Shown: positions 22,723 to 32,259, counted from the first letter of the stretch. The stretch: DNA of 64,000 bases from JACIYW01 sp014359745 (GCA_050433985.1 JBNPWE010000004.1:186001-250000), one strand, 5' to 3'. The notes: generated by a model not told the origin, from the letters alone. Translations and numbers: made by a program.

Positions 22723-23211
22723 TCAGATCGCGGCCAGCAGCGCCTCACCGCCCGAGGTTTCGCAAACACCGGAGTTTTCTTCCAGATGCAACGCCGTGAC
22801 CACCCCGTCCTCGACCAGCATCGCATAGCGTTTTGACCGCGCGATCAGCCCGGCGGGCGGCGCGTCGAAATTCATGCCGATGGCGGTGGTGAAAGCGCTT
22901 TGCGGATCCGACAGCAGCGTCAGCCCGGCCACGGTGGCCCCCGTCGCCTCCCCCCAGGCTTTCATCACGAACGGATCGTTGACCGAGATGCAGATGATTT
23001 CATCGACACCCTTGGCCTTGAACCCTTCCGCTGTGCGGATGAAACTGGGCACATGCGCCGAATGGCAGGTGGGGGTAAAGGCGCCCGGCACCGCAAAGAT
23101 CACCACCTTGCGCCCGGCCAGCCGGTCTTTAAGCGGCACGGCCTCGGGGCCGTTGGCGCCGATCATGTACAATGTGGCGTCCGGCAGGCGATCACCGACG
23201 GAAAGGGTCAT
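22723..23211 (-). CDS. Peroxiredoxin (Prx5 / AhpE-like)
   Basis: A 162-residue thioredoxin-fold peroxidase reducing H2O2 and organic peroxides. It starts MTLSVGDRLPDATLY and has the peroxidatic Cys in VVIFAVPGAFTPTCHSAHVP, the signature of the Prx5 group (PGAFTPTCS/H). VNDPFVMKAWGEATGA and a late Cys in ENSGVCETSGGEALL (the position of the resolving Cys in atypical 2-Cys Prx5) support this. GAGGAGACAG precedes the ATG at 23211. It is divergent from the ferredoxin reductase gene, with 104 bases between them that could hold shared promoters. Confidence 0.92.
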   Translation of the reverse strand: MTLSVGDRLPDATLYMIGANGPEAVPLKDRLAGRKVVIFAVPGAFTPTCHSAHVPSFIRTAEGFKAKGVDEIICISVNDPFVMKAWGEATGATVAGLTLLSDPQSAFTTAIGMNFDAPPAGLIARSKRYAMLVEDGVVTALHLEENSGVCETSGGEALLAAI

Positions 23212-23315
23212 GGCTGTCTCCTCATGCGTTGCGTTACCTTGTCCCTGCGATATAGGGTTTCGCGGGGCGGCAGACCAGTGAAAACCGGGGCCGGGCAGGA
23301 ACGGGGCGCGCGCGT

Positions 23316-24545
23316 ATGGCGGATATCGTGGTGATCGGGGCCGGGCAGGCCGGGGTGGCGGTGGCCGCACGGCTGCGCGCGGGCGGGCACACGGGCGCGC
23401 TGACCCTGATCGGCGAAGAACCCGTGCCCCCCTATCAGCGCCCGCCGCTGTCAAAGGGATACCTGAAGGGCGAGATGCCGCTTGACCGGCTTTTGCTGCG
23501 CAATGAGGCGTTTTACGCCGAAAACGCCATCACCCTGCGCCTTGGCCGCCCCGTCACCGCCATCAACCGCGCCGACCGAACCGTGACGATCGGCGGCGCG
23601 GCGATCCGCTATGATCACCTGGTGCTGACCACCGGATCGGTGCCGCGCCGTCTGCCCGCGGCGATGGGTGGCGATCTGGCGGGCGTGCATGTGGTGCGCA
23701 GCCTTGCCGATATCGACGGGATGGCGCCCGAATATGTGGCGGGGCGGCGGGTGCTGATCGTCGGCGGCGGCTATATCGGGCTGGAGGCGGCGGCGGTGGC
23801 CGCCGAAAAGGGCCTGCGCGTGACCCTGACAGAGGCAGCATCCCGCATCCTGCAACGGGTCGCCGCCCCCGAGGTGTCGGGTTATTTCCGCGCCCTGCAC
23901 CGCGCCCATGGCGTCGAGATCATCGAAGGCGTGGGGCTTGACCGCCTGACCGGCGCGCGCCGCGTTTCGGGCGCGGTGCTGGCGGACGGGCGCGAGATCG
24001 CGGCCGATTTCGTCATCCTTGGCATCGGGATCGCCCCGGCCACGGCGTTGGCCGAAGCGGCGGGGCTGGTTATCGACAATGGCATCGCGGTTGATCTGCG
24101 CGGGCGCACGTCCGATCCGGCGATCTGGGCGGCGGGCGATTGCGCATCCTTCCCCTGGCAGGGCGGGCGGCTGCGGCTGGAGAATGTGCAAAACGCCATA
24201 GATCAGGCCGAATGCCTGGCCGACAACATCCTGGGCGCGGACCGCGATTACGCGCCCGAACCCTGGTTCTGGTCGGATCAATACGACGCAAAGCTGCAAA
24301 TCGCCGGGCTGTCGGCGGGGTATGACAGGCTTGTGCCCCGCCCCGCCCCGGCCCCCGCCCCCGCTGCCGGGCGCGCGCCGCCCGCGTCTTTCTGGTATTT
24401 CCGGCAGGGGCGGCTGATCGCGGTTGACGCGATCAACGATGGCCGCGCCTATCTGGTGGGCAAGCGGCTGCTGGCGGCGGGGAAAACCCCCGATCCGGCG
24501 GTGCTGGCCGATCCGGCCGCCGACCTCAAGTCATTGTTGGGCTGA
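23316..24545 (+). CDS. FAD/NAD(P)-dependent ferredoxin (rubredoxin/putidaredoxin) reductase
   Basis: A 409-residue flavoprotein with two Rossmann motifs: VVIGAGQAGVAVAARLRAGG at the N-terminus (FAD) and VLIVGGGYIGLEAAAVAAEK near residue 150 (NAD(P)H). PPYQRPPLSKGYLKGE and DPAIWAAGDCASFP, followed by RLENVQNAIDQA, are typical of the ThcD/CamA group, which feeds electrons to ferredoxin-type partners of P450s or dioxygenases. A C-terminal Pro/Ala-rich stretch (PRPAPAPAPAAGRAPP) interrupts the reductase C-domain and looks like a flexible insertion. No partner oxygenase is adjacent, so the electron acceptor is unknown. rsmD follows after 3 bases. Confidence 0.88.
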   Translation: MADIVVIGAGQAGVAVAARLRAGGHTGALTLIGEEPVPPYQRPPLSKGYLKGEMPLDRLLLRNEAFYAENAITLRLGRPVTAINRADRTVTIGGAAIRYDHLVLTTGSVPRRLPAAMGGDLAGVHVVRSLADIDGMAPEYVAGRRVLIVGGGYIGLEAAAVAAEKGLRVTLTEAASRILQRVAAPEVSGYFRALHRAHGVEIIEGVGLDRLTGARRVSGAVLADGREIAADFVILGIGIAPATALAEAAGLVIDNGIAVDLRGRTSDPAIWAAGDCASFPWQGGRLRLENVQNAIDQAECLADNILGADRDYAPEPWFWSDQYDAKLQIAGLSAGYDRLVPRPAPAPAPAAGRAPPASFWYFRQGRLIAVDAINDGRAYLVGKRLLAAGKTPDPAVLADPAADLKSLLG

Positions 24546-24548
24546 GCT

Positions 24549-25130
24549 ATGCGCATCATCAGCGGCACCGCACGCGGCCTGCGTCTGGCCGAGGTGGGCG
24601 CGGGCGACCGCGCCGCGCATCTGCGCCCCACCTCCGACCGGGTACGCGAGGCGATCTTCAATCTGCTGGCCTCTGGCGCTTACGGCGATCCGATCGGGCG
24701 CGCGCGGGTGCTTGACCTGTTCGCGGGCACCGGGGCGCTGGGGCTGGAGGCGCTGTCGCGCGGGGCGGCGCGGGCCAGCTTTGTCGATGACGGCACCGCC
24801 GCGCGGGCGCTTATGCGCGAGAACATCGAGAAGATGCGCGCCATGGGCCGCACCGATGTGTGGCGGCGCGATGCGACAAAGCTGGGGGAAAACCGCGGCG
24901 CGGCCTATGGCCTGATCTTTCTGGATCCGCCCTATGGCAAGGGCCTGGGGCCGCTGGCGCTGGCCGCGGCGCGGGCGGGCGGCTGGATCGCGCCCGGCGC
25001 GGTGATCGTCTGGGAAGAAAGCGCGCCGCAGCCCGCGCCGGCCGGCCTTTTGCCGCGCGATCAGCGGCGCTATGGCGACACCTGGGTCACGATTCTGCAA
25101 GCGCCAGAAGCGGGCACGCCCCCCGCATAG
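24549..25130 (+). CDS. rsmD: 16S rRNA (guanine(966)-N(2))-methyltransferase
   Basis: RsmD methylates G966 of 16S rRNA in the assembling small subunit. The 193-residue protein has the expected opening MRIISGTARGLRLAEVGAGD, the SAM-binding region LRPTSDRVREAIFNLL, then LDLFAGTGALGLEALSRGAA, and the catalytic LIFLDPPYGKGLG. It starts 3 bases after the reductase stop and is probably cotranscribed with it. The family function is well established and the motifs are complete. Confidence 0.95.
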   Translation: MRIISGTARGLRLAEVGAGDRAAHLRPTSDRVREAIFNLLASGAYGDPIGRARVLDLFAGTGALGLEALSRGAARASFVDDGTAARALMRENIEKMRAMGRTDVWRRDATKLGENRGAAYGLIFLDPPYGKGLGPLALAAARAGGWIAPGAVIVWEESAPQPAPAGLLPRDQRRYGDTWVTILQAPEAGTPPA

Positions 25131-25307
25131 ACCACCGCAATGCGCGACAAAACCCGGCCGGATCCCGCCAATCGCCTTATCGTGACCGGACATCCGGCAA
25201 AAATATGCTACCTTTTGACGCAGGGCATTCGCCGCGGACCTGCCGCGCGCAGATCCGGACCGCACCGCGCAGAAGGCCGGTGCGCACACCCCCTGAAGGA
25301 GGACGCA

Positions 25308-26183
25308 ATGGTAGAGACAATCGGCAACCCGCTGTCCTGGGGCGCAAAAGCGCTGGCAGACACCGGCACCATCCTGGGCGAGGCGGCGACAACGCTGGGC
25401 GGTTCGGGCCGCACCGAACCGCGCGCGCAGACCATCACCACCAGCGATCTGCGCCGCGCGATCGACCTGGGGCTGAAGGATTTCGCGGCCTTTCGCAGCG
25501 ATGTGATGTTTCTGGTGGCGATCTATCCGGTCCTTGGCATCGCCATGTCGGTGCTGGCGTTCAACGGCGCTATGCTGCCGCTCGTCTTTCCGCTGGCCGC
25601 CGGTTTTGCACTGCTGGGCCCGGTCGCGGGCATCGGCCTTTACGAGATGAGCCGCCAGCGCGAGGCGGGGCATGACGGCGGCTGGGCCTCGGCGCTGTCG
25701 GCGCTGCGTGCGCGCGCACTGGGGCCGGTTCTGGTGCTGGGCGTCTATCTGCTGGCGATCTTCACGCTGTGGATGTTCACCGCGAACGAGATTTTCCAGG
25801 CAACCCTTGGGCCGGACCTGCCCGCGTCGGCGGGGGCGTTCCTGACCGAGGTGCTGACCACCGGGCCGGGCTGGGCGATGATCGTGATCGGCATCGGTGT
25901 GGGCGCGGTGTTTGCCGCCGCGGTGCTGGTGTTCAGCCTGGTGTCATTTCCGATGCTGATCGACCGGCGCGTGGGCCTGCCGGTGGCGGTGATCACCTCG
26001 ATCAGGGTGGCGGTAAAGAACCCGGTTACCGTGGCCATATGGGGGCTGTTCGTGGCGGTCGCGCTGCTGCTGGCCTCTATCCCCGCGTTTCTGGGGCTGG
26101 TGGTTGTGATGCCGGTGCTGGGCCATGCCACTTGGCACCTTTACCGCGCGGCGGTGGTGCATGAACCCGTGGCGTCGGCCTAG
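25308..26183 (+). CDS. DUF2189 family integral membrane protein
   Basis: A 291-residue polytopic membrane protein with about six hydrophobic helices after a roughly 55-residue soluble start. Conserved patches are TITTSDLRRAIDLGLKDFAA, DVMFLVAIYPVLGIAM, VAGIGLYEMSRQRE and SFPMLIDRRVGLPVAVITSI, typical of DUF2189 (annotated cytochrome c oxidase subunit I-like or unknown in Rhodobacteraceae). The function is not established. The ATG at 25308 was chosen because AAGGAGGACGCA is immediately upstream; the open frame up to 25140 is not conserved. A dispersed repeat follows the stop. Confidence 0.8.
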   Translation: MVETIGNPLSWGAKALADTGTILGEAATTLGGSGRTEPRAQTITTSDLRRAIDLGLKDFAAFRSDVMFLVAIYPVLGIAMSVLAFNGAMLPLVFPLAAGFALLGPVAGIGLYEMSRQREAGHDGGWASALSALRARALGPVLVLGVYLLAIFTLWMFTANEIFQATLGPDLPASAGAFLTEVLTTGPGWAMIVIGIGVGAVFAAAVLVFSLVSFPMLIDRRVGLPVAVITSIRVAVKNPVTVAIWGLFVAVALLLASIPAFLGLVVVMPVLGHATWHLYRAAVVHEPVASA

Positions 26184-26290
26184 ATCCGGGTTTCAGCCCG
26201 TCGGATCAAGTCGCGCGACCGGGGCGCGCACGGCGGGCGCGGGAGTGGAGTATTTTTGCCAAGATGAAGCGAAAGTGCGTTTTCTTGTGT
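26184..26290 (+). repeat. Dispersed intergenic repeat, copy C (core 26247-26269)
   Basis: Core GGAGTATTTTTGCCAAGATG then AAGCG, of the second subtype, with the leader ACCGGGGCGCGCACGG. It follows the DUF2189 gene in the same orientation, in the convergent gap before folC. Confidence 0.75.
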
Positions 26291-26325
26291 GGTGAAAGCG
26301 CGGATATGGTTGAGCAAAACCTGCG

Positions 26326-27600
26326 CTAACCGTTTTCGCGCAGCACCGATCCGGCAAGGTAGAGCGATCCGCAGATCAGTATCCGCGCCGCCGGTTCAAG
26401 GCGGGTGATGGCGGCGGTGGCGGTTGCGACGCTCTCGGCCTCATGCGCGGCAAGGCCCGCGGCGCGGGCGGCGCGGGCGGTTTCGGCGGCGGGCAGCGTT
26501 GCCGCCTCGTTCGGGATCGACACCGCGTAAAGGGCGCGGGCATGGGCGGCCAGGGGTCGCAGATAGCCGCCGATATCCTTGGTGTTGAGCATGCCGCAGA
26601 TCAGCCAGGTCGGGCGCGGCGGCAGGGCGGCAAGCGTCAGCGCGATTGCCGCACCGGCCGAAGGGTTGTGCCCCCCGTCCAGCCACAGTTCCGCCCCCGG
26701 CGCGGCATCAACCAGCGGCCCCTTGCGCAGGCGCTGCATGCGGGCGGGCCAGAATGCGCGGCTGACTGCCGCCTCGCACGCCGCCTCGTTCAGCCGCAGA
26801 TGGCGCAGCGCGGCGATGGCGATGCCGGCGTTGTCGATCTGGTGCGGGCCGGGCAGGTTTGGCAGCGGCAGGTCAAGCAGGCCGGTTTCATCCTGATAGA
26901 TCAGCCGCCCGCGATCGGCCCCCACATGCCAGTGCTGGCCATGCGCGATCAGGGGCGCGCCAAGGCGGGCGGCGCGGGCCTCTATCACCTCGAGCCCTTC
27001 GGGCGATTGCGGGCCGACCACGCAGGGCACGCCGCGTTTCAGGATGCCCGCCTTTTCCCCGGCAATTTCGGGCAGGGTTTCACCCAGATAGTGCTGATGA
27101 TCGATGGACACCGGGGTAATGACCGTCAGCGCCGGGCGCGCGATGACGTTGGTGGCGTCAAGCCGCCCGCCAAGCCCCACCTCGAGCAAGGTGTAATCGG
27201 CGGGGGTGCGGGCGAAGGCCAGCAGGGCGGCGCAGGTCGTGATCTCGAAATAGGTGATCGGCGCGCCGCTGTTCACCGCCTCGCATTCCGTCAGCAGCGC
27301 CAGGAGCGCGGCCTCGTCGATCAGGTCGCCCGCCACGCGGATACGTTCGTGAAACCGCGCCAGATGCGGCGAGGTATAGGCATGGGCCACCTGCCCCGCC
27401 CCCTCAAGCCCGGCGCGGATCATTGCCAGCACCGATCCCTTGCCATTGGTGCCCGCGATATGGATGACGGGCGGCAGCGCCGTTTGCGGGTTGCCAAAGG
27501 CGGCGAGCAGCCGCCAGACCCGGTCCAGCGTCAGATCAATCACCTTCGGATGCAGGGACATCAGCCGTTCAAGGATGATGTCGGAGGCGGGCGCGGTCAC
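26326..27600 (-). CDS. folC: Bifunctional folylpolyglutamate synthase / dihydrofolate synthase
   Basis: FolC adds glutamate to dihydropteroate and to folates. The 424-residue protein shows the Mur-ligase-type P-loop VIHIAGTNGKGSVLAMIRAG, the folate-site stretch SPHLARFHERIRVAG, LLEVGLGGRLDATNVI, VSIDHQHYLGETLPEIAGEK with the carbamylated-Lys region, and WLDGGHNPSAGAAIA. The start is GTG, overlapping the accD stop as GTGA, the usual accD-folC operon of Proteobacteria. Confidence 0.96.
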   Translation of the reverse strand: MTAPASDIILERLMSLHPKVIDLTLDRVWRLLAAFGNPQTALPPVIHIAGTNGKGSVLAMIRAGLEGAGQVAHAYTSPHLARFHERIRVAGDLIDEAALLALLTECEAVNSGAPITYFEITTCAALLAFARTPADYTLLEVGLGGRLDATNVIARPALTVITPVSIDHQHYLGETLPEIAGEKAGILKRGVPCVVGPQSPEGLEVIEARAARLGAPLIAHGQHWHVGADRGRLIYQDETGLLDLPLPNLPGPHQIDNAGIAIAALRHLRLNEAACEAAVSRAFWPARMQRLRKGPLVDAAPGAELWLDGGHNPSAGAAIALTLAALPPRPTWLICGMLNTKDIGGYLRPLAAHARALYAVSIPNEAATLPAAETARAARAAGLAAHEAESVATATAAITRLEPAARILICGSLYLAGSVLRENG

Positions 27601-28586
27601 TTTTTGCTGTCGGTGGCGGCAGCGGCCCCGGCAGATTTACCAGCTATCGCGGCATCGGTCGGCACCGGCGCGGCAGGTGCCTGGGCCGACACCGGATCGG
27701 GGGCGGCGGGCGGCGGCAGATCGGCCTTGATCGCCGGGGGCTGGCCGGTCAGCATGCGGATGATACTGACCAACTCGTCGCGCAACGCCTTGCGGTGGGT
27801 CACCCGGTCAAGCATGCCGTGATCGAGCAGGTATTCGGCGCGCTGGAACCCTTCGGGCAGCTTTTCGCGGATGGTCTGTTCGATCACCCGCGGCCCGGCG
27901 AAACAGATCAGCGCGTTCGGTTCGGCGATATGCACATCACCCAGCATGGCATAGGATGCGGTCACGCCGCCGGTGGTTGGATGGGTCAGCACCACGATAT
28001 AGGGCAGGCCGGCCTCGCGCAGCATCTCGACCGCCACGGTGGTGCGCGGCATCTGCATCAGCGACAGGATGCCTTCCTGCATCCGCGCGCCGCCCGCCGC
28101 CGAAAACAGCACCAAGGGCCAGCGCCGTTCCACCGCGCGTTCGGCGGCGGCGATGATGGCATTGCCCACATACATGCCCATCGACCCGCCCATGAAGCTG
28201 AAATCCTGCGCCACGGCGACGATCGGCGTGCGGCCCATTTCGCCCTCGGCGACCAGCATCGCCTCTTTCTCGCCGGTGGCCTTTTGCGCGGCGCGCATCC
28301 GGTCGGGATATTTCTTCTGATCGCGGAAATGCAGCGGGTCCGGCAGGGGTTCGGGCACCTTCACCTCGGTAAAGATGCCGCCATCAAAAAGCGCGGCAAA
28401 GCGGGCGCGCGGCGAGATCGCCATGTGGTGATCGCAGGATGTGCAGACGTAAAGGTTATCCGTCAATTCACGGTGGAACAGCATGGTGCCGCATTCGGGG
28501 CATTTGGTCCACAGGTTCTCGGGCACTTCGCGGCGCGAGAACAGCGAATTGATCGTTGGCCGGACATAGTTGGAAATCCAGTTCAT
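27597..28586 (-). CDS. accD: Acetyl-CoA carboxylase carboxyltransferase subunit beta
   Basis: AccD with AccA moves CO2 from biotin to acetyl-CoA. The 329-residue protein has the N-terminal zinc ribbon CPECGTMLFHRELTDNLYVC then TSCDHH, and a crotonase-type core with MGGSMGMYVGNAII, LFSAAGGARMQEGILSLMQM and VLTHPTTGGVTASYAMLGDV. The C-terminal 45 residues (from about 285) are an Ala/Pro-rich low-complexity tail, longer than in E. coli but common in Rhodobacteraceae. It is the first gene of accD-folC and starts with the common MNWISNYVRP. Confidence 0.96.
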   Translation of the reverse strand: MNWISNYVRPTINSLFSRREVPENLWTKCPECGTMLFHRELTDNLYVCTSCDHHMAISPRARFAALFDGGIFTEVKVPEPLPDPLHFRDQKKYPDRMRAAQKATGEKEAMLVAEGEMGRTPIVAVAQDFSFMGGSMGMYVGNAIIAAAERAVERRWPLVLFSAAGGARMQEGILSLMQMPRTTVAVEMLREAGLPYIVVLTHPTTGGVTASYAMLGDVHIAEPNALICFAGPRVIEQTIREKLPEGFQRAEYLLDHGMLDRVTHRKALRDELVSIIRMLTGQPPAIKADLPPPAAPDPVSAQAPAAPVPTDAAIAGKSAGAAAATDSKK

Positions 28587-28668
28587 CGGTGCGCTGCCTC
28601 GCGATCAGTGGCCCTTTATGGGGTTCAGATAACCCCCCAACCCAAGGCCCGCAACCCAAGGAATGCAA

Positions 28669-29547
28669 TCAGACCCGCAGCAGGCGGCGCAACAGCGCCC
28701 AAAGCAGGATCAGCGCGATCAGGTCCAGCGCCAGATAGGCCTGCATCTGCGCCCCGTCGCTGAACGGCAGCCGGAACAGCGCCAGCCCGTCAAGGGGCCC
28801 CGGCGTTGCCAGCACCAGAATGGCAAAGGCGTTATTGGCGAAATGCAGCCCCCAGCCGGCCCAGAGCGCGCCGGTGCGCGCGGTCAGATCGGCGGCGACC
28901 AACCCGAAAAGCCCGGTGACGGCCACCACAAGCCAGGCATTTCCAAGCCCGTGCTGCGCATCGAAATGCAACAGCCCGAACAAGGCCGATGGACACAGCA
29001 TCCACACCAGCGGGCTGCGGAACCGGGCGGCAAGCTGCTGTTGCACATAGCCGCGAAACAGCACCTCTTCGGCCCCGGTCTGGATCAGAAGGCCGGGCAA
29101 GGCCAGCGGCAGCCACGCGGCCCAGATGGCGGGGGGCACGCCGGTTTCGGGGATCTCGAACGGGTACATCAGAATGAAAAACCCCGTCCAGGCCACGAAC
29201 ACCACCGTGGCCGCGATCTGAAACGCGCGCCAGCCACCGGCACGCGGGCCAAACAGGCTGGCGATGGGGCGCTTGTGCAACCAGCGCGCCGCCAGAAACG
29301 GGCCGATGCCCAGCGCCGTGAAACTGAACAGCAAAACCACCACGCCAAGGCGGCTTTGCCCGGTTGCCAGTATGCGAAACCGCTCTGCCCCGTCCTCGGC
29401 GCCCATGACGACGCCGATCCAGGCCGCCGCCGCCGCGATCAGCCCCATGTAAAGCCCCACCGTCAGGACAAGACCGGCCAGAATGCGCCAGATCTGCGGG
29501 TAGGCCCGCGCCGGGGCGATATAGTCGTCAAAGGCCTTGCCTGCCAT
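28669..29547 (-). CDS. CPBP family intramembrane glutamic endopeptidase (CAAX-protease-like)
   Basis: A 292-residue membrane protein with about eight hydrophobic helices. The ABI/CPBP motifs are visible in order: TGAEEVLFRGYVQQQLAARF (EE and the R of motif 1), ALFGLLHFDAQHG (His of motif 2) and LHFANNAFAI (H..N of motif 3). Bacterial members are linked to bacteriocin immunity or protein processing, but the substrate here is unknown. The ATG at 29547 (MAGKAFDDYIAPARAYPQIW) is the conserved Rhodobacteraceae start; ten extra residues upstream are unlikely. It is divergent from ilvD. Confidence 0.85.
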   Translation of the reverse strand: MAGKAFDDYIAPARAYPQIWRILAGLVLTVGLYMGLIAAAAAWIGVVMGAEDGAERFRILATGQSRLGVVVLLFSFTALGIGPFLAARWLHKRPIASLFGPRAGGWRAFQIAATVVFVAWTGFFILMYPFEIPETGVPPAIWAAWLPLALPGLLIQTGAEEVLFRGYVQQQLAARFRSPLVWMLCPSALFGLLHFDAQHGLGNAWLVVAVTGLFGLVAADLTARTGALWAGWGLHFANNAFAILVLATPGPLDGLALFRLPFSDGAQMQAYLALDLIALILLWALLRRLLRV

Positions 29548-29691
29548 GTTGCGCCGTCCTGCCCGCGTGCCCCTCAAGCCCCCTTAGCTAGGGGGATGAC
29601 GCGTGACCCGCAAGCCCGCAGGCCAAACCCGCTTGCCCCGCCCCCCGCCGTCGCCTAAGCAATGACAGCCATTGACCGAAGGGAGGCCGCC

Positions 29692-31455
29692 ATGCGCAAC
29701 CACATATTCGACAAATCGAAACTGCCCAGCCGCCATGTGACCGAAGGCCCCTCGCGCGCGCCGCATCGCAGCTATTTCTACGCCATGGGTATTTCCGAGG
29801 AAGAGATTCACCAGCCCTGGGTCGGCGTCGCCACCTGCTGGAACGAGGCGGCACCGTGCAACATCGCGCTGAGCCGTCAGGCGCAGGTGGTCAAGCAGGG
29901 CGTCATGGCCGCAGGCGGCACCCCGCGCGAATTCACCACCATCACCGTGACCGACGGCATCGCCATGGGGCATGAGGGGATGCGCTCGTCGCTGGCTTCG
30001 CGCGAGGCGATCGCGGATTCCGTTGAACTGACCATGCGCGGCCATTGCTACGACGCGCTGGTGGGGCTGGCGGGCTGCGACAAATCGCTGCCGGGGATGA
30101 TGATGGCGATGGTGCGGCTGAATGTGCCGTCGGTGTTCATCTATGGCGGCTCGATCCTGCCGGGCAAGGCGCCGCAAAGCGCCGAGATACCCGAAGATTT
30201 CCGCACCCGCGACCTGACCGTGCAGGACATGTTCGAGGCGGTCGGCCGCCACCAGAACGGCAGCATGTCGGACAAGGCGCTTGACATGCTGGAACGGGTG
30301 GCCTGCCCGTCGGCGGGCGCCTGCGGCGGGCAGTTCACCGCCAACACCATGGCCTGCGTATCCGAGGCGATCGGGCTGGCGCTGCTGAATTCGTCGGGCA
30401 TGCCCGCCCCTTACGAATCCCGCGATCAATATGGCGAGGCCTCGGGCCGCGCGGTGATGAACCTGATCGAGCAGAACATCCGCGCCCGCGATGTCGTCAC
30501 CCGCAAATCGCTGGAAAACGCCGCCCGCGTCGTCGCCTGCACCGGCGGCTCGACCAACGCCGGGTTGCACCTGCCCGCCATCGCACATGAGGCGGGGATT
30601 GACTTCGACCTTTTCGACGTGTGCGAGATTTTCCGCGACACGCCTTATTTCGTCGATCTCAAACCCGGCGGGCAATTCGTGGCAAAGGATCTCTTTGATG
30701 CGGGCGGCATCCCGGTGGTGATGAAGGAATTGCGCAAGGCGGGCCTCATCCATGAGGATTGCATCACCGCCTCGGGCCGGTCCATCGGCGAGGAGCTTGA
30801 CCTGATCGACCGCGAGGCCGACGGCCGCGTCATCCACCCCATTTCCAACCCGATCACCAAGACCGGCGGCGTGGTGGGCCTGAAGGGCAACCTTGCCCCC
30901 GATGGCGCTATCGTCAAGGTCGCGGGCATCGCGCCCGAGGATCAGGTGTTCACCGGCCCCGCGCGCGTCTTCGACAGCGAAGAAGAGGCGTTCGAGGCGG
31001 TCCGCGCGCGCGCCTACAAGGAAGGCGATGTGATCGTCATCCGCAATGAAGGCCCCGCCGGCGGCCCCGGCATGCGCGAGATGCTGGCCACCACCGCCGC
31101 CCTGTCGGGTCAGGGCATGGGCAAGAAGGTGGCGCTGATCACTGACGGGCGTTTTTCGGGTGCCACGCGCGGCTTTTGCGTGGGCCATGTCGGGCCAGAG
31201 GCCGCGCATGGCGGGCCAATCGCTCTGTTGCAGAATGGCGACGTGATCACCATCGACGCGATCAAGGGCGAAATTTCGGTGGCGCTGTCGGATGCCGACC
31301 TTGCCGCGCGCAAGGCGGCATGGCCCGGCCCGCGCGAAACCGATTATGCATCGGGGGCGCTGTGGAAATACGCGCGCCTTGTCGGGGGCGCACGGCAGGG
31401 CGCGGTAACGCACCCCGGTGCCCGGTCTGAAACCCATGTCTACATGGATCAGTGA
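29692..31455 (+). CDS. ilvD: Dihydroxy-acid dehydratase
   Basis: IlvD dehydrates dihydroxy-isovalerate and dihydroxy-methylvalerate in valine and isoleucine synthesis, using an Fe-S cluster. The 587-residue protein has the cluster and substrate signatures GVATCWNEAAPCN, VGLAGCDKSLPGMMMAMVRL, PSAGACGGQFTANTMACVSE, and the C-terminal ITDGRFSGATRGFCVGHVGP. An ATG 30 bases upstream (29662) lacks a ribosome binding site, while AGGGAGG sits six bases before the chosen ATG. The family also contains sugar-acid dehydratases, but the motifs fit IlvD best. The end overlaps the next gene start by 20 bases. Confidence 0.93.
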   Translation: MRNHIFDKSKLPSRHVTEGPSRAPHRSYFYAMGISEEEIHQPWVGVATCWNEAAPCNIALSRQAQVVKQGVMAAGGTPREFTTITVTDGIAMGHEGMRSSLASREAIADSVELTMRGHCYDALVGLAGCDKSLPGMMMAMVRLNVPSVFIYGGSILPGKAPQSAEIPEDFRTRDLTVQDMFEAVGRHQNGSMSDKALDMLERVACPSAGACGGQFTANTMACVSEAIGLALLNSSGMPAPYESRDQYGEASGRAVMNLIEQNIRARDVVTRKSLENAARVVACTGGSTNAGLHLPAIAHEAGIDFDLFDVCEIFRDTPYFVDLKPGGQFVAKDLFDAGGIPVVMKELRKAGLIHEDCITASGRSIGEELDLIDREADGRVIHPISNPITKTGGVVGLKGNLAPDGAIVKVAGIAPEDQVFTGPARVFDSEEEAFEAVRARAYKEGDVIVIRNEGPAGGPGMREMLATTAALSGQGMGKKVALITDGRFSGATRGFCVGHVGPEAAHGGPIALLQNGDVITIDAIKGEISVALSDADLAARKAAWPGPRETDYASGALWKYARLVGGARQGAVTHPGARSETHVYMDQ

Positions 31456-32113
31456 TCTGACCGGGTGCGGCCAGCGCGCAGCGGCAGACATCGGGCTGGG
31501 CGCGTGGCGCGCCCGGTTCGCGATCGCGGTGGCGCTTGCCGGTCTTGCGGCCTGCGCGCCGGGCGCCGGTGGCGGCACCACCCGGATCAGCGTCGCCGAC
31601 GGCGCGCTGACCTTTGCCGCCCCGCGCGGCTATTGCGTGGATCGCGGCGCGGTGCGCGACGGGCCTGCGGGGGTTTTCGTGCTGTTTGGCAGTTGCGCGG
31701 CGCTGGCGCCCGGCCCGTTGTCGCCCGCCCCCCGCCCGCTTGCCGTGCTTAGCGCCACCGCCTCTGCAAACCGCGCCGGGGCACCGCCGCTGGCGGAATC
31801 CTTTCCACGGATGGCCGATTACTTTACGTCCCAGGCCGGGCGCCGCGCGCTCAGCCGGTCGGGCAACGCCGAAAGCGTGCAGATCCTGCGCGCCTTTGCC
31901 CGTGACGGGGCCTTCATCCTGCATCTGCGCGATCAAAGCGGCTTTGCCGGGCTACGGGCCGCGCCCGAAACCTGGCGCGCGGTGCTTGACATCAACAACC
32001 GCGCCGTCACGCTTTCGGTGATTGGGCTGCGCGACGCACCGATCAGCCGCGAAGACGGGGAACGGGTGCTGGGCCAGTTCATAAAAAGCGTGCGCGCGGC
32101 CAACCAGCGCTAA
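31436..32113 (+). CDS. Putative lipoprotein of unknown function
   Basis: A 225-residue protein starting within the last codons of ilvD. After a polar start there is a hydrophobic segment RFAIAVALAGLAACAPGAGG with a lipobox-like LAAC, suggesting lipid attachment at the Cys near residue 40. A true start nearer that signal (for example at an internal GTG) is possible. The mature part carries RISVADGALTFAAPRGYCVD, VLFGSCAAL, and VLDINNRAVTLSVIGLRDAP, patterns seen in uncharacterised Rhodobacteraceae proteins next to ilvD. I know no function. The location is inferred to be periplasmic, membrane-anchored. Confidence 0.65.
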   Translation: MSTWISDLTGCGQRAAADIGLGAWRARFAIAVALAGLAACAPGAGGGTTRISVADGALTFAAPRGYCVDRGAVRDGPAGVFVLFGSCAALAPGPLSPAPRPLAVLSATASANRAGAPPLAESFPRMADYFTSQAGRRALSRSGNAESVQILRAFARDGAFILHLRDQSGFAGLRAAPETWRAVLDINNRAVTLSVIGLRDAPISREDGERVLGQFIKSVRAANQR

Positions 32114-32155
32114 AGCGGGGCTAGCCGAACGGCCACGGCCACAATTGTTTCCCTG

Positions 32156-32185
32156 CGGAAAACCATCTTTACGAATAGTTTTCCG
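32156..32185. promoter_or_regulatory. Perfect 8-bp inverted repeat upstream of the DUF6478-like gene
   Basis: CGGAAAAC at 32156-32163 and GTTTTCCG at 32178-32185 are separated by 14 bases, 75 bases before the next start codon. The A/T-rich arms and spacing suit either a dimeric regulator site or a leader hairpin. Confidence 0.4.
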
Positions 32186-32259
32186 AAATGAAACACTTGT
32201 CTGCCAGTCACTGATTGGGCAGGACTGTAACGGAACCAGACAACCCGACGGATGGGATC